A stretch of DNA of 64,000 nt from Marinirhabdus gelatinilytica (GTDB taxonomy: Bacteria > Bacteroidota > Bacteroidia > Flavobacteriales > Flavobacteriaceae). Location of the stretch: positions 359,088 to 423,087 of the forward strand of contig NZ_QRAO01000003.1 of the NCBI RefSeq assembly GCF_003353425.1, read 5' to 3'. Shown here one piece after another: positions 35,016 through 45,107 of this stretch. Under the pieces are notes generated by a model that was not told where the DNA came from, did not search any database, and worked only from the letters and a program-made list of their open reading frames with translations. Made by a program: the position numbers and the translations under genes. The first letter of the stretch is position 1. Each line of letters starts with the position of its first letter.

Positions 35016-35501
35016 ATGAAACCCGCTACAGCCGTACAAATCCGTAAGGAACTGAAATTCCGCTCTAAGGAAGAGCTAGAGCAGTTGTGCTTGCGGTTGT
35101 CCCGTTTCAAGAAAGAGAACAAGGAGCTCCTTACCTACCTGCTATTTGAGGCAGACCACGAGGATAGTTACGTGGAAGAGGTAAAGGATTTTATTACCCA
35201 ACAGTTCAAAGAAATACCCGCCACCAATTTTTACCGGACCAAAAAACGCATACGCAAGATACTGCGGGAGACCAAGAAGTTTATCCGCTATTCTTCGGTA
35301 AAGGAAACAGAGGTAGCACTGCTGCTTCACTTTTGCGATGAGATGATTCACTATAGCAATAGTGTTAAACGTAGCAAGACCATGCTTCAGTTGTATGAAA
35401 GGCAACTCGCTCTAATTGAAAAGAAAATAGCTGGATTGCACGAAGATTTGCAAATGGATTATATTTCAGAATTAAAAGAGTTACCAAGACACAATCTCTA
35501 A
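35016..35501 (+). CDS. Conserved helical protein of unknown function
   Basis: A 161-residue, very charged, all-helical protein without signal or membrane segment. The N-terminal KFRSKEELEQLCLRLSRFKKENKELLTYLLF looks like a small helical bundle, and the C-terminal half (LLLHFCDEMIHYSNSVKRSKTMLQLYERQLALIEKKI) like a coiled coil. No domain name can be given. It lies 12 nt before the arsC-like gene in the same direction and is probably co-transcribed. Confidence 0.7.
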   Translation: MKPATAVQIRKELKFRSKEELEQLCLRLSRFKKENKELLTYLLFEADHEDSYVEEVKDFITQQFKEIPATNFYRTKKRIRKILRETKKFIRYSSVKETEVALLLHFCDEMIHYSNSVKRSKTMLQLYERQLALIEKKIAGLHEDLQMDYISELKELPRHNL

Positions 35502-35513
35502 ATTTTCAAAAAA

Positions 35514-35855
35514 ATGATCACCATATACCACAACCCACGTTGCAGCAAGTCCAGACAAGGTCTTGCCATTCTTGAAGAAAGCGGAAAGGAATTTAAAGTA
35601 GTAAAATACCTGGACACGCCACTTTCCGAGGCAGAAATTTCAGAAATCATTTCAAAGCTGGGTATCTTGGCCGAGGAACTGGTGAGGAAGAACGAAGCCG
35701 TCTGGAAAGAAAACTACAAGGGCAAGCAATTGAACGAGGGGCAAATAGTTTCGGCAATGGCGCAACACCCAAAACTAATAGAGCGCCCAATAGTTGTAAA
35801 AGGAGCAAAAGCTGTGCTAGGTAGACCTCCAGAAAACATCCACGGTATTTTATAA
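35514..35855 (+). CDS. ArsC-family arsenate reductase-like protein
   Basis: A 113-residue thioredoxin-fold protein of the ArsC/Spx family. The N-terminal IYHNPRCSKSRQGLAIL carries the catalytic Cys10, and the conserved C-terminal LIERPIVVKGAKAVLGRPPE includes the RP motif and an arginine that in ArsC helps bind arsenate. No ars operon genes are nearby, so arsenate may not be the natural substrate. It acts in the cytoplasm using glutaredoxin or similar thiols. Confidence 0.88.
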   Translation: MITIYHNPRCSKSRQGLAILEESGKEFKVVKYLDTPLSEAEISEIISKLGILAEELVRKNEAVWKENYKGKQLNEGQIVSAMAQHPKLIERPIVVKGAKAVLGRPPENIHGIL

Positions 35856-35908
35856 TTGTATGGTTTTTATTTAACAAAACTTTACATTTTCTCGCCTAAA
35901 CCCAATTG

Positions 35909-35916
35909 TATTTTCG
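35909..35916 (+). promoter_or_regulatory. -7 box of the TonB receptor gene
   Basis: TATTTTCG (one mismatch) lies 24 nt before the ATG at 35941. Confidence 0.5.
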
Positions 35917-35940
35917 CAGTCTAAACCCGAAACAAAACTC

Positions 35941-38397
35941 ATGAAAATACATATTGTCCTGGTAGCACTACTTAGCAGTAGCTTTTTATTTGCACAAAAT
36001 ACCATTACCGCAAAAGGTAAGGTCCTAGAGCAAGGTACCAATTACCCACTAGAATATGCAACCGTTTCGTTTGTGGACCCCGCGGGGAAAACTGTAGAAG
36101 GTGGCATAACAGATATGGATGGAAATTTTGCAATTGAAATCCCAGCCGGGACCTACACCGTAAAATATGAGTTTATTAGTTATAAAACTATTGAAAAACC
36201 CAACCAAAACCTCCAAAGCAACACTACACTGCCCACAGTATACCTTTCTTTGGATTCTGAAAGTTTGGACGAGGTAGTGGTGCGCGCCGAGACTACCGAA
36301 GTACAGGTACGCCTAGACAAAAAAGTATACAATATAGGAAAAGACCTTACCACCAGTGGTGCCACCGTGAGCGATGCCCTGAACAACGTACCTTCGGTTA
36401 CGGTAGATGTTGAAGGAGCCATTGCCCTACGTGGAAATGAGAACGTACGTATTTTAATAAATGGAAAACCCAGTGCCATTGCAGGCTTTGGAAGCACCGA
36501 TGCGCTTAGACAGTTACCTGCTGAAGCCATTGAACGTGTGGAGGTGATTACGTCCCCTTCGGCACGTTACGATGCAGAGGGTACTGCAGGAATCCTGAAT
36601 ATTATCCTAAAAAAGGAAAAAACATTGGGGCTTAACGGTTCCGTACAGGTGAATCTGGGTGTCCCGCTAAGCAGTGGGATTACGGGCAATATAAATGTTA
36701 GGACCGATAAGTTCAATATATTCAACACCACAGGTATTCGCTATCGGGAGTCGCCCGGAAATGCGCTTTTTGAAACACAGTACCTTAATGCAAATGCCTC
36801 CAATCCGCTGGTTATTGAAGATAGAGATTACGACAGGTTGAATAGAGGTTTCAACACCAATTTAGGGATTGAGTATTTTTTGACTGAAAATTCATCGATT
36901 ACAGCTTCAGGATTTTTACGCCTGGGAGACGATGAGGATTTAACCACAAACTTAACGAGCGAGTTTGATGCCGCCAATGCCCTTGCCGTAATGCGTAGCC
37001 GTATTGAGACTGAAACCGAAGAGGACACCAGCCTTCAGTTTTCATTGAACTATGTAAACAATTTTAGCGACGATGGCCATAAACTTACTATAGACCTTCA
37101 GGCCGAAGATGATAGGGAAACCGAAACCTCGTTGATCGACGAGTTCAATACCTTTCCAGCCACAGCATTGTTGCCTTCAGAATTTATTACCCAGAAAGAA
37201 GACCAAAACGAATATTTGGTACAAGCAGATTATGTGCTGCCCATAGGCGAAAATGCGCAATTTGAAGCAGGCTACCGAGGCACTTTCGAAAAGACCACCA
37301 CAGATTATCTATTGACCGAACAGTTGGAAACCGGTGGTCCTTTTATAAGAAACGACAGCCTCTCCAACGTGTTTGTGTACGAGGAGAACGTAAATGCACT
37401 GTATACCCAATACGGGAACAAATTTGGGAAATTTTCGTTTTTACTTGGCTTACGTCTGGAAGATACCCAACTTATAGGTAACGTAACAGGCGAGGACATT
37501 ACCACCAACGACGATTTTGACGTAAATTTTGACAATAGCTATACAGAGTTGTTCCCAACTGTAAACTTGGTATACGAACTGGGAGAACGTGAAAACGTAA
37601 CCTTGGGCTATAACAGGAGGATAAACAGACCTAGAGGATTCTTTGTAAACCCCTTCCCCTCCCGTAGCAGCGAGGCCAATGTATTCCAGGGAAATCCCAG
37701 CTTGCGCCCCGCCTTTGCCAATGCGTTTGACCTTGGATACCTTAAGCGTTGGCAAAAACTAACACTTACCTCTTCTATTTACTATCAGCGAGAGACCGAT
37801 GCTTTTGAGCGTGTGAGCGAGGACACTGGAGAAGTAACATCTAACGGAGTACCTATCATCAGGACCATCCCTATTAACCTTGCAACAAATGAACGCTATG
37901 GTTTTGAGGCAGGCATACTTTACAACCCTGCAAAATGGTTACGTTTAAATGGTAGCTTTAATCTTTTCCGTTTCAAGACCGAAGGTTTCTTTAACGGTGT
38001 AGACTACGGAACAGTGAACAACAGTTGGTTTGCTCGCGGAAGCAGTAAGGTTACGCTCCCTTCAAAAATCGATTGGCAGACTACGGCATTTTATCGTGGC
38101 CCTAGAAATGATGCCCAGTCTGAAACCGAAGGGATACTGAGTATAAACCTGGCTTTCAGTAAAGATATTATGGACGAGAATGCAACCATAGGCTTTAACG
38201 TAAGTGATCTATTCAACAGCAGAAAGCGGATTACCCACACCGAAACCGATTCGTTTATTTCCGATAGTGAGTTCCAATGGAGGGAGCGACAGTTCAACCT
38301 AACATTTACCTACCGTTTCAACCAGAAAAAACAGAGACAGCGTGGTGGCCGTGACAATGGGGACTTCGAGGATGATGGTGATTTTGGTGGATCTTAA
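35941..38397 (+). CDS. TonB-dependent outer-membrane receptor
   Basis: An 818-residue protein. It has a signal peptide (ends LFAQN), a carboxypeptidase-regulatory-like domain at about 22-105 (TITAKGKVLEQGTNYPLEYA, GGITDMDGNFAIEIPAGTY), a plug domain at about 120-225 (VSDALNNVPSVTVDVEGAIALRG, ERVEVITSPSARYDAEGTAGI), and a long beta-barrel of the OMP_b-brl_3 type. The mature end is an unusual Gly/Asp/Arg-rich tail (RGGRDNGDFEDDGDFGGS). Such receptors import siderophores, peptides or glycans. No SusD-like partner is adjacent, so the substrate is open. Confidence 0.92.
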   Translation: MKIHIVLVALLSSSFLFAQNTITAKGKVLEQGTNYPLEYATVSFVDPAGKTVEGGITDMDGNFAIEIPAGTYTVKYEFISYKTIEKPNQNLQSNTTLPTVYLSLDSESLDEVVVRAETTEVQVRLDKKVYNIGKDLTTSGATVSDALNNVPSVTVDVEGAIALRGNENVRILINGKPSAIAGFGSTDALRQLPAEAIERVEVITSPSARYDAEGTAGILNIILKKEKTLGLNGSVQVNLGVPLSSGITGNINVRTDKFNIFNTTGIRYRESPGNALFETQYLNANASNPLVIEDRDYDRLNRGFNTNLGIEYFLTENSSITASGFLRLGDDEDLTTNLTSEFDAANALAVMRSRIETETEEDTSLQFSLNYVNNFSDDGHKLTIDLQAEDDRETETSLIDEFNTFPATALLPSEFITQKEDQNEYLVQADYVLPIGENAQFEAGYRGTFEKTTTDYLLTEQLETGGPFIRNDSLSNVFVYEENVNALYTQYGNKFGKFSFLLGLRLEDTQLIGNVTGEDITTNDDFDVNFDNSYTELFPTVNLVYELGERENVTLGYNRRINRPRGFFVNPFPSRSSEANVFQGNPSLRPAFANAFDLGYLKRWQKLTLTSSIYYQRETDAFERVSEDTGEVTSNGVPIIRTIPINLATNERYGFEAGILYNPAKWLRLNGSFNLFRFKTEGFFNGVDYGTVNNSWFARGSSKVTLPSKIDWQTTAFYRGPRNDAQSETEGILSINLAFSKDIMDENATIGFNVSDLFNSRKRITHTETDSFISDSEFQWRERQFNLTFTYRFNQKKQRQRGGRDNGDFEDDGDFGGS

Positions 38398-38457
38398 AGG
38401 AATCTAGGACCTCTAGTATTCCTACACCTTCAGAGGAAGGAGGATTGATAAAACAAA

Positions 38458-38488
38458 AAAAAGGAGCCCACATGGAGCTCCTTTTCTT
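38458..38488. terminator. Bidirectional terminator
   Basis: AAGGAGC and GCTCCTT pair around a 9-nt loop, with A-run before and TTTTCTTTT after. It serves the TonB receptor gene and the convergent small gene. Confidence 0.8.
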
Positions 38489-38504
38489 TTATGTATTTAT
38501 AGGG

Positions 38505-38681
38505 TTATAAATTTTCCTCTCGTTCTTTTCTTTTCGCCTCACGTTTCATTTTGAAGTTTTCTATCAAGGCACCACCAATCCAATACGGGATAAAAGACAC
38601 CAAAAAAATCATCAACCAAAACCCGATGGTCAAAATGGTCAAGAATGCTAAAAATCCTAAGTATTGGTCAAAGTCGAACAT
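38505..38681 (-). CDS. Small membrane protein of unknown function
   Basis: A 58-residue protein with one long or two short membrane helices (FLAFLTILTIGFWLMIFLVSFIPYWIGG, about 10-37) and a strongly charged C-terminal tail (MKREAKRKEREENL). The start at 38681 is preferred over 38711 because an exact TATCTTTG promoter box spans 38709-38716. The family is unrecognised; the real promoter and terminator suggest an expressed gene. Confidence 0.7.
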   Translation of the reverse strand: MFDFDQYLGFLAFLTILTIGFWLMIFLVSFIPYWIGGALIENFKMKREAKRKEREENL

Positions 38682-38708
38682 AACGTGTGTCTTTTTGAAA
38701 TGATGAGG

Positions 38709-38716
38709 CAAAGATA
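38709..38716 (-). promoter_or_regulatory. -7 box of the small membrane protein gene
   Basis: Minus-strand TATCTTTG lies 27 nt before the ATG at 38681. Confidence 0.6.
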
Positions 38717-38807
38717 AAAAGGTTTTTTCAGAAAAAACAATAAAACTTTCCTATTTATAAACAACAATTAAACAACCCTGCGCTTTAAACACCCTTACCA
38801 ATTTTGT

Positions 38808-38815
38808 ATTTTTGC
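38808..38815 (+). promoter_or_regulatory. fumC promoter -7 box
   Basis: TATTTTTG ends 19 nt before the fumC ATG. Confidence 0.6.
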
Positions 38816-38834
38816 AACCTAAAATATACCCACA

Positions 38835-40229
38835 ATGGAATACCGAATAGAAAAAGACACCATGGGCGAGGTAAAGGTACCCGCCAATAAACTTTGGGGC
38901 GCCCAGACAGAGCGTTCCCGCAATAATTTTAAGATTGGCCCTGCAGCAACTATGCCGCTGGAAGTGGTGTATGGCTTTGCATATTTAAAGAAAGCGGCCG
39001 CTCACACAAATTGCGAACTGGGTGTTCTCTCTGAAGAAAAAAGAGACCTCATTGCTACCGCCTGTGACGAAATTTTAGCCGGAAAACACGATGAGCAGTT
39101 TCCGTTGGTAATCTGGCAAACAGGTTCTGGGACACAGAGTAATATGAACGTAAACGAAGTAGTTGCCAATCGTGCCCACCAATTGGCTGGCAAAACCATT
39201 GGCGAAGGCGACAAAACCCTACAGCCCAATGACGATGTAAACAAAAGCCAGTCCAGTAACGATACGTTCCCAACCGGAATGCACATCGCTGCCTACAAAA
39301 AAATTGTAGAGGTTACCATTCCCGGGGTGGAGCAATTGCACAGAACCCTTGTGAAAAAATCGGAAGATTTTAAGGACGTTGTAAAAATAGGCCGTACCCA
39401 CTTAATGGACGCTACTCCCCTCACCTTGGGCCAGGAATTTAGTGGGTATGCATCGCAGCTCGATCACGGATTGCGGGCTTTGAAAAATACCTTGGCACAT
39501 CTTTCTGAACTTGCTCTGGGAGGAACCGCAGTAGGGACCGGCATCAATACTCCAAAAGGATATGCCGTAAAAGTTGCAGAATACATCGCAAAGTTTACCG
39601 AGCTCCCTTTTGTTACCGCAGAAAATAAATTTGAGGCCCTTGCGGCCCACGATGCTATAGTAGAAAGTCACGGGGCATTAAAGCAATTGGCCGTTTCCTT
39701 GAACAAAATCGCAAACGATATTAGAATGCTGGCCAGCGGTCCTCGTAGCGGAATAGGAGAGATAACCATTCCCGCGAACGAACCAGGTTCATCTATTATG
39801 CCCGGAAAAGTAAATCCCACGCAATGTGAAGCATTGACAATGGTATGTGCCCAGGTAATGGGTAACGATGTTGCCATAGGCGTTGGTGGTATGCAAGGAC
39901 ACTACGAACTCAATGTGTTTAAACCTGTAATGGCGGCCAATATCTTGCAGTCGGCACAACTTATTGGCGATGCCTGTGTTTCGTTCGACGAGCATTGTGC
40001 ACAGGGAATAGAACCAAATACCGAAGTGATCCAAAAAATGCTGAACAACTCTTTGATGTTGGTTACCGCACTGAACACAAAGATTGGGTATTACAAAGCT
40101 GCCGAAATTGCCAATACTGCGCATAAAAATGGAACCACCCTAAAAGAAGAAGCCGTAAACCTAGGCTATTTGACAGCCGAAGAATTTGACGCTTGGGTAA
40201 AGCCTGAAGATATGGTTGGTAATAAATAA
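38835..40229 (+). CDS. fumC: Class II fumarate hydratase
   Basis: A 464-residue iron-independent fumarase of the aspartase/fumarase superfamily. It interconverts fumarate and malate in the TCA cycle. Visible motifs are [68 protein letters not shown] (catalytic His region) and the signature [15 protein letters not shown] with the catalytic Ser loop. It is a single gene with its own promoter and terminator. Confidence 0.98.
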   Translation: MEYRIEKDTMGEVKVPANKLWGAQTERSRNNFKIGPAATMPLEVVYGFAYLKKAAAHTNCELGVLSEEKRDLIATACDEILAGKHDEQFPLVIWQTGSGTQSNMNVNEVVANRAHQLAGKTIGEGDKTLQPNDDVNKSQSSNDTFPTGMHIAAYKKIVEVTIPGVEQLHRTLVKKSEDFKDVVKIGRTHLMDATPLTLGQEFSGYASQLDHGLRALKNTLAHLSELALGGTAVGTGINTPKGYAVKVAEYIAKFTELPFVTAENKFEALAAHDAIVESHGALKQLAVSLNKIANDIRMLASGPRSGIGEITIPANEPGSSIMPGKVNPTQCEALTMVCAQVMGNDVAIGVGGMQGHYELNVFKPVMAANILQSAQLIGDACVSFDEHCAQGIEPNTEVIQKMLNNSLMLVTALNTKIGYYKAAEIANTAHKNGTTLKEEAVNLGYLTAEEFDAWVKPEDMVGNK

Positions 40230-40251
40230 TTAGACCTTTTTCTATTTTAGG

Positions 40252-40279
40252 ACTCCTATTTAACGATAGGAGTTTTTTT
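40252..40279 (+). terminator. fumC terminator
   Basis: ACTCCTAT-ttaacg-ATAGGAGT is a perfect 8-bp stem followed by seven Ts. Confidence 0.92.
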
Positions 40280-40395
40280 ATAATAAATCTTAAACTTTAA
40301 AAAAACCTATATTTTATCGATTAAATGCAAAAAAGTTAGTTGAAATGTAAATTTTATGTATATTGGACTACCCAAATTTATAAAACCTACTAACT

Positions 40396-41709
40396 ATGAG
40401 ACTACTATTTCACCCCGCATTATGGTGTCTTTTTCTTGCATTTTTCTTGGCTCCCTCGTGTATCCAAGCCAAATCTAAACCTATTGTTTTAAAAACTAAA
40501 AATGCTGATTACGAGTATTTTAAACATATTTCCAACAGCAAAGAAGCAATTTTTACCAATGCAACTACTGCTAATAATCTTTCGACAAATGCAACCATAA
40601 TAAACAGTCCCAATCTTGTTGGATTGAATTATGTGACACATTATGAAAATGCTTCGTTTGAAGAAAATTCCTACAATTATTCTAAAGGTTCTGCTGCCGC
40701 TGAAACAGAATTTTCAGAAAATTATCAAACATTACAATATGTAGCCTCAACAGATACAAAAACATCTTTTCTACAAGGCTTGTACTATGGATTTGCCTGT
40801 ATGGTGTTGCTCATAAACCTTGTGTGTTATTTTATATTCGAAGAAAAACTATTCTTTTTCTATTCAGTTACGCTTGTAGGAATTACCTTGGTGTTCTTCT
40901 TTAACGATGGGCTACATAACCTATTTGGCATCCCAGCGCCCAGCAACCCATTTTTGGTACAATCGTTATTGTTATGGTTTGCTATGGGTAGTAGCGCACT
41001 GTTTGCGGCCAATTACTTGAGTCTCAAAGAATTTTTTCCAAAATTAAAACTAGTAACCTACCCCCTTATTGCAATAGGAGGTTTGCTTACTGTGGTAGCG
41101 TTAGTTACCAATAGTGTCGTGCTTGCATACACAGCAAACTTTGTGTCTATATCGGTTTTAGTGTGTTATTTTGGGGTGAGCGTGGCGTTGTTCAGTGGAA
41201 AGAACTATGCTAAGTTTTATGCCATAGCTAGTTTTATCCCCCTGCTTTTTGCTGTCGATTTCTTTATTCTGAAAAATCTTGGTGTACACTTCCTCTCTAC
41301 AGAAAGTATACATATTAAAATTGCCGGATTGGTGGAAATGCTCATACTTACCTATGCTATTGTATACCGTATGCGTGCCATTAAGGAAGAACACGAGATG
41401 CGCCAGACCGAAATGCGTATTTTCCTAAAAAGACAAGAAACGTTGAACAGACAGAGCGCCATAAAATTAATGGAGGACGTCTATCTAGAAAACCTTATCA
41501 TGCACTACGACCTGGACGGTCTGGAAATAAAATTATTACAGTATATAAGCGAGGGCAAGGAAAACCCAAAAATTGCCCGCAAGTTAAAAATCACCGAAGC
41601 CGATGTAGAAGAACTTACCAAAGAACTCTATCAAAAACTAGAGATCGGGGAGCATGTACAGGAAGATTACCGCCTATTGGACAGCCAACCGGATTATCTT
41701 TATAACTAA
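40396..41709 (+). CDS. 7TM (7TMR-DISM-like) protein with LuxR-like C-terminal domain
   Basis: A 437-residue protein. It has a signal peptide, an extracytoplasmic low-complexity Asn/Thr/Ser-rich part (about 28-120), seven membrane helices (about 127-345) matching the 7TMR-DISM layout (LQGLYYGFACMVLLINLVCY, LFFFYSVTLVGITLVFFFND), and a cytoplasmic coiled coil rich in Glu/Arg. The last 60 residues (LEIKLLQYISEGKENPKIAR, then KLKITEADVEELTKELYQKL) resemble a LuxR helix-turn-helix. It would be a membrane-bound one-component regulator. The extracellular domain is shorter than usual, so the ligand is unclear. Confidence 0.75.
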   Translation: MRLLFHPALWCLFLAFFLAPSCIQAKSKPIVLKTKNADYEYFKHISNSKEAIFTNATTANNLSTNATIINSPNLVGLNYVTHYENASFEENSYNYSKGSAAAETEFSENYQTLQYVASTDTKTSFLQGLYYGFACMVLLINLVCYFIFEEKLFFFYSVTLVGITLVFFFNDGLHNLFGIPAPSNPFLVQSLLLWFAMGSSALFAANYLSLKEFFPKLKLVTYPLIAIGGLLTVVALVTNSVVLAYTANFVSISVLVCYFGVSVALFSGKNYAKFYAIASFIPLLFAVDFFILKNLGVHFLSTESIHIKIAGLVEMLILTYAIVYRMRAIKEEHEMRQTEMRIFLKRQETLNRQSAIKLMEDVYLENLIMHYDLDGLEIKLLQYISEGKENPKIARKLKITEADVEELTKELYQKLEIGEHVQEDYRLLDSQPDYLYN

Positions 41710-41724
41710 AAAAATAACGTATAT

Positions 41725-41757
41725 TGGAAAGGATGGCTATTTGGCTATCCTTTTTTT
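41725..41757. terminator. Terminator between 7TM gene and ccs gene
   Basis: AAGGATGGC and GCTATCCTT form a stem followed by a T-run. It overlaps the last codons of the convergent ccs gene. Confidence 0.75.
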
Positions 41758-44700
41758 ATATAGTACTTCTTGTATTTCAAGTAAGAAACCCCACTCAATA
41801 TCACAAAAAAGGCAACTAGATAGTAAACAAAAGTAGGTGTCACCGGTACATCACCACTGGCGTAGCTGTGTAATCCAGTGAGGTAAAAGTTCACCCCAAA
41901 ATAGGTCATCATGATACTGGCGTATGCAAAAATGGAGAATACGGCAAAGGTCCATTTACCACGCAGCCCCGGTACCAATCTAGCGTGGATTACAAAGGCA
42001 TATACCATTATACTAATGAGTGCCCAAGTTTCCTTTGGGTCCCAACCCCAATAACGCCCCCAGCTTTCGTTGGCCCATTGTCCGCCTAAAAAGTTTCCTA
42101 TGGTGAGCATTACCAGCCCTACAGTTAGCGCCATTTCAGTAATGATGATAAGCTCTTTTATGTTTAGGTCCATTTTGGGTTTGTTCTTCTCATTGGTCAA
42201 TAAAATAAGCAACAAAATAGTGGTTCCCAAAATCATTCCAAGGGTAAACGGGCCATAGCTTGCCACAATAACCGCTACGTGTATCATTAACCAATAACTG
42301 TCCAAAACAGGCACTAAGTTGGCAATAGAGGGATCCAGCCAATTCTGGTTGGCCACCCACAAGATAATTGCTGCTACAAAAGCGGTGCTGGCAATGGTCA
42401 AATTACTCTTGCGCCCAAAGGCCAGGCCAAAGAATACTGTTGCCCAAGCAACGTATATGATACTCTCGTAGGCATCACTCCAGGGTGCGTGACCACTAAT
42501 ATACCATCTTGCAGCAAGACCAAGTGTCATTAGGACAAAGAAGGCCCAAATTGTGTATTTACAAACCTTTACAAGCGTGTTCAAGACTTTACCCTCCTTA
42601 AAAATCTGGAAGATGATAAACGTGAACATTAAAATTCCAACGAGGACAAAATATTTATAAAGCCTGTTAAAAATATCCACTTTATTATAAAGGATCTCAG
42701 CTTTTATCTTATTGTCGGAAAGCATCACTTCCCCCCCAAACTTATGCTGAAATTTATTGATTCCCTCCAAGAGTGCATCGGCCTGCGAATAATCTCCTGT
42801 CTTTCGTGCTTCCTGCAAACTCTGGAAATAAGCAGGGAGAATATTCCGAACGTTTGCTGCTTCTTCACCCGTAAAATTGGCTTCCCCCAATTCCAGATAA
42901 GACACCCATTTATTACCCGGGTCGTTAGGAACTGGGAAGATTTTTAGAATGCTTCCGCTCAAAGCCTGGTTCAGTAAGAATACATTCTCATAGGTTTTTA
43001 CAAAATCTTTTTCAAACTGGTTAGGATTGTTTTTTGCAGTGGCTGCTTCCAGATAAGGATCCAACTTGTTCACGCCTTTTTCATCAAACAAATCCAACAG
43101 ACTTATTTTTTTGGTATCAACCGGAACGCCCAGTACTTTTCTAATGCTATCGTTACCGCGTTTTAAATTTACCAAGGGTACTTCAACCCAAACACGTGGA
43201 AACTCTGTCATGGAAAGAAAAACCTGGTTTGCATCCAGACCTTCGTAGGTGTCATTTCGGCTTATTTTACGTAACAATTGGCTGGCATAGGTGTGTACGG
43301 GTTTCATACGGCCGTTATCCTGTATCACCAGCTCGGCAAACTTAGCTGCGTGTGCCTTGTCTACCACGTTTGCTTTTATAACACTATCTAATTGTTCTTT
43401 TTTAACCTTTGTATGGGCGTGGTTGGTTTGCTGTGCCTGCATTCCCAATCCAAAGAACAACACCAAAATAGCCGTTAGCCTTGCTTTTTTAGATTTTACA
43501 TTATCCAGCATTCGCTTTAAGGAACCAAAGCGGGAACCCTTCACGAACAAGATGGCCATCAAACCTATGTATAATAGAAAATAACCTATGTAGGTAATCC
43601 AGGTTCCCCAAGCATCGTGATTCACGGAGAGGATGGTACCTTTCTCGTCTGGATCGAAACTGGCTTGGAAAAAACGGTAGCCCTTGTGGTCTAAAACGTT
43701 GTTCATAAACACCTCGGTATCGAAAAACTCGGTTTCGGAGTCGCTAACGGTAAGTTTGCTTTTAAAGGATTTATAGTTCTTTTCGGTTCCGGGATATTTT
43801 TCAGCAATAAAATCGCGAAGGGTGATGCTAAAGGGAAGTTCGTATTCCTTGCTTCCGTAGGTAAGATACACGTCCAAGCCATTCACGGTTACCTTTTTGG
43901 GGTCCGGAGCGGTTCCTATCCCGCCCAGCAATTCTATAGTCTTGGTTTCACCACCAGAGCTAACGTCCAATACAAGACCGCTCTTGTTCGTTTTTTCCAA
44001 TCCTTCGGCCTTTACTATTCCTTGTCTTCCCTGTACTACGGGACTAGGGATTACAAATTGCATTTCGGCCAAGTTATAGAGGGAGCGCAATAGCAACGGC
44101 TGTACGCTATCCTTCACAAAAGGTCTGTGGAACTGGTCCATATTCCCCGTCATTTGCCCGGGTTGTATTCCTGCGGCACTCAGTTCTGCCATATTGAGAT
44201 AGGTACCCTCAAAAGGTGAAGAAATACTGTAGCTACCGTCTTCCTTGTTATAGGTAATATTTACGGCGCCTTCGGTAGGGTTGTTCAGTGCGAAAAGAAT
44301 GTTGTGGATATTGGCTACTTGTCCCATTTCCAGCCAATGGTCGTGTTTTTCGCCGCCTCCACTTTCAACTATTTTCAGGTATTCTTTACCATCTACTTCG
44401 GTTACGAGGCTTTCCTTGGCGTTATCTATAAAATTCTGATACGTTATGGTAACGGGGGTTCCGTTATAGTCGGTTGTAATGGTAAAATTGTTATCCAAGC
44501 GTTCAGAAAGATTCATTTTCCTGGGTTCCAGCACACGGCGTTGTGCAACGCCATCTACCATATAGTCACCATCGATAAACGTAGTGAGGTAGGCGTGTTC
44601 TGAAAGAAACGTATTTTCCGTAGCGCCTTCCCGTATGCTCATTCGCCCTTCGTACCCAATGTAACGGGTAACAAAAGCCCCGACCAAAATCAAGATAAAG

Positions 44701-44963
44701 GATAAATGCAGGGTAAGTGTGGCCCATTTCTCCTTCTTATACAATCTGAAACGGAAAATGTTCCCCAAAAAATTGATCACAAAGAACACCATAATGGCCT
44801 CAAACCACCATGCATTGTAAATGAGCTCTCGCGAATAGGGCGTTGGTGAAGTCTCAGATGAAGCATCCAAGAATGTTCCTACGGCCATGGCGACGGCAAA
44901 AACAATAAAAAGAACAGCGGTAAGGCGAGTAGAAAAGAGGAAAGCGGCCAATTTTTTTTGCAT
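41745..44963 (-). CDS. Fused ResB-CcsA cytochrome c biogenesis protein
   Basis: A 1072-residue membrane protein joining the two parts of the system II heme lyase. The N-terminal ResB/Ccs1 part (about 1-500) has membrane helices and a large periplasmic domain. A middle periplasmic region follows (about 510-790). The C-terminal CcsA part carries the heme-handling WWD motif (ESWGRYWGWDPKETWALIS), with histidines on both sides (SGHAPWSDAYES, MIHVAV, FVIHARL). It exports heme and attaches it to apocytochromes c. The start at 44963 is chosen since a -7 box lies at 44979-44986. Confidence 0.94.
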   Translation of the reverse strand: MQKKLAAFLFSTRLTAVLFIVFAVAMAVGTFLDASSETSPTPYSRELIYNAWWFEAIMVFFVINFLGNIFRFRLYKKEKWATLTLHLSFILILVGAFVTRYIGYEGRMSIREGATENTFLSEHAYLTTFIDGDYMVDGVAQRRVLEPRKMNLSERLDNNFTITTDYNGTPVTITYQNFIDNAKESLVTEVDGKEYLKIVESGGGEKHDHWLEMGQVANIHNILFALNNPTEGAVNITYNKEDGSYSISSPFEGTYLNMAELSAAGIQPGQMTGNMDQFHRPFVKDSVQPLLLRSLYNLAEMQFVIPSPVVQGRQGIVKAEGLEKTNKSGLVLDVSSGGETKTIELLGGIGTAPDPKKVTVNGLDVYLTYGSKEYELPFSITLRDFIAEKYPGTEKNYKSFKSKLTVSDSETEFFDTEVFMNNVLDHKGYRFFQASFDPDEKGTILSVNHDAWGTWITYIGYFLLYIGLMAILFVKGSRFGSLKRMLDNVKSKKARLTAILVLFFGLGMQAQQTNHAHTKVKKEQLDSVIKANVVDKAHAAKFAELVIQDNGRMKPVHTYASQLLRKISRNDTYEGLDANQVFLSMTEFPRVWVEVPLVNLKRGNDSIRKVLGVPVDTKKISLLDLFDEKGVNKLDPYLEAATAKNNPNQFEKDFVKTYENVFLLNQALSGSILKIFPVPNDPGNKWVSYLELGEANFTGEEAANVRNILPAYFQSLQEARKTGDYSQADALLEGINKFQHKFGGEVMLSDNKIKAEILYNKVDIFNRLYKYFVLVGILMFTFIIFQIFKEGKVLNTLVKVCKYTIWAFFVLMTLGLAARWYISGHAPWSDAYESIIYVAWATVFFGLAFGRKSNLTIASTAFVAAIILWVANQNWLDPSIANLVPVLDSYWLMIHVAVIVASYGPFTLGMILGTTILLLILLTNEKNKPKMDLNIKELIIITEMALTVGLVMLTIGNFLGGQWANESWGRYWGWDPKETWALISIMVYAFVIHARLVPGLRGKWTFAVFSIFAYASIMMTYFGVNFYLTGLHSYASGDVPVTPTFVYYLVAFFVILSGVSYLKYKKYYIKKG

Positions 44964-44978
44964 CGGGCAAATTTTTTG

Positions 44979-44986
44979 CAAAAATA
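44979..44986 (-). promoter_or_regulatory. -7 box of the ccs fusion gene
   Basis: Minus-strand TATTTTTG is 15 nt before the ATG at 44963 and covers the alternative start at 44981. Confidence 0.6.
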
Positions 44987-45095
44987 ACGAAAATCTGAGG
45001 CTTAAGTACCGTTTCTAAAATGAATTTAATTACAAAATAATCTGCTGGTTTTAGAATTTGATTTTTGGAATTTATGATTTCAAAAATCTGTTGCG

Positions 45096-45103
45096 TACCT
45101 TCG
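45096..45103 (+). promoter_or_regulatory. -7 box of the DUF2520 gene
   Basis: TACCTTCG (one mismatch) ends 4 nt before the ATG at 45108, predicting a leaderless message. Confidence 0.55.
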
Positions 45104-45107
45104 CTCT

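Noticed and set aside
35514-35855. Arsenic resistance operon
   Set aside because: Only an ArsC-like gene is present; no ArsR, ArsB or Acr3 lies nearby.
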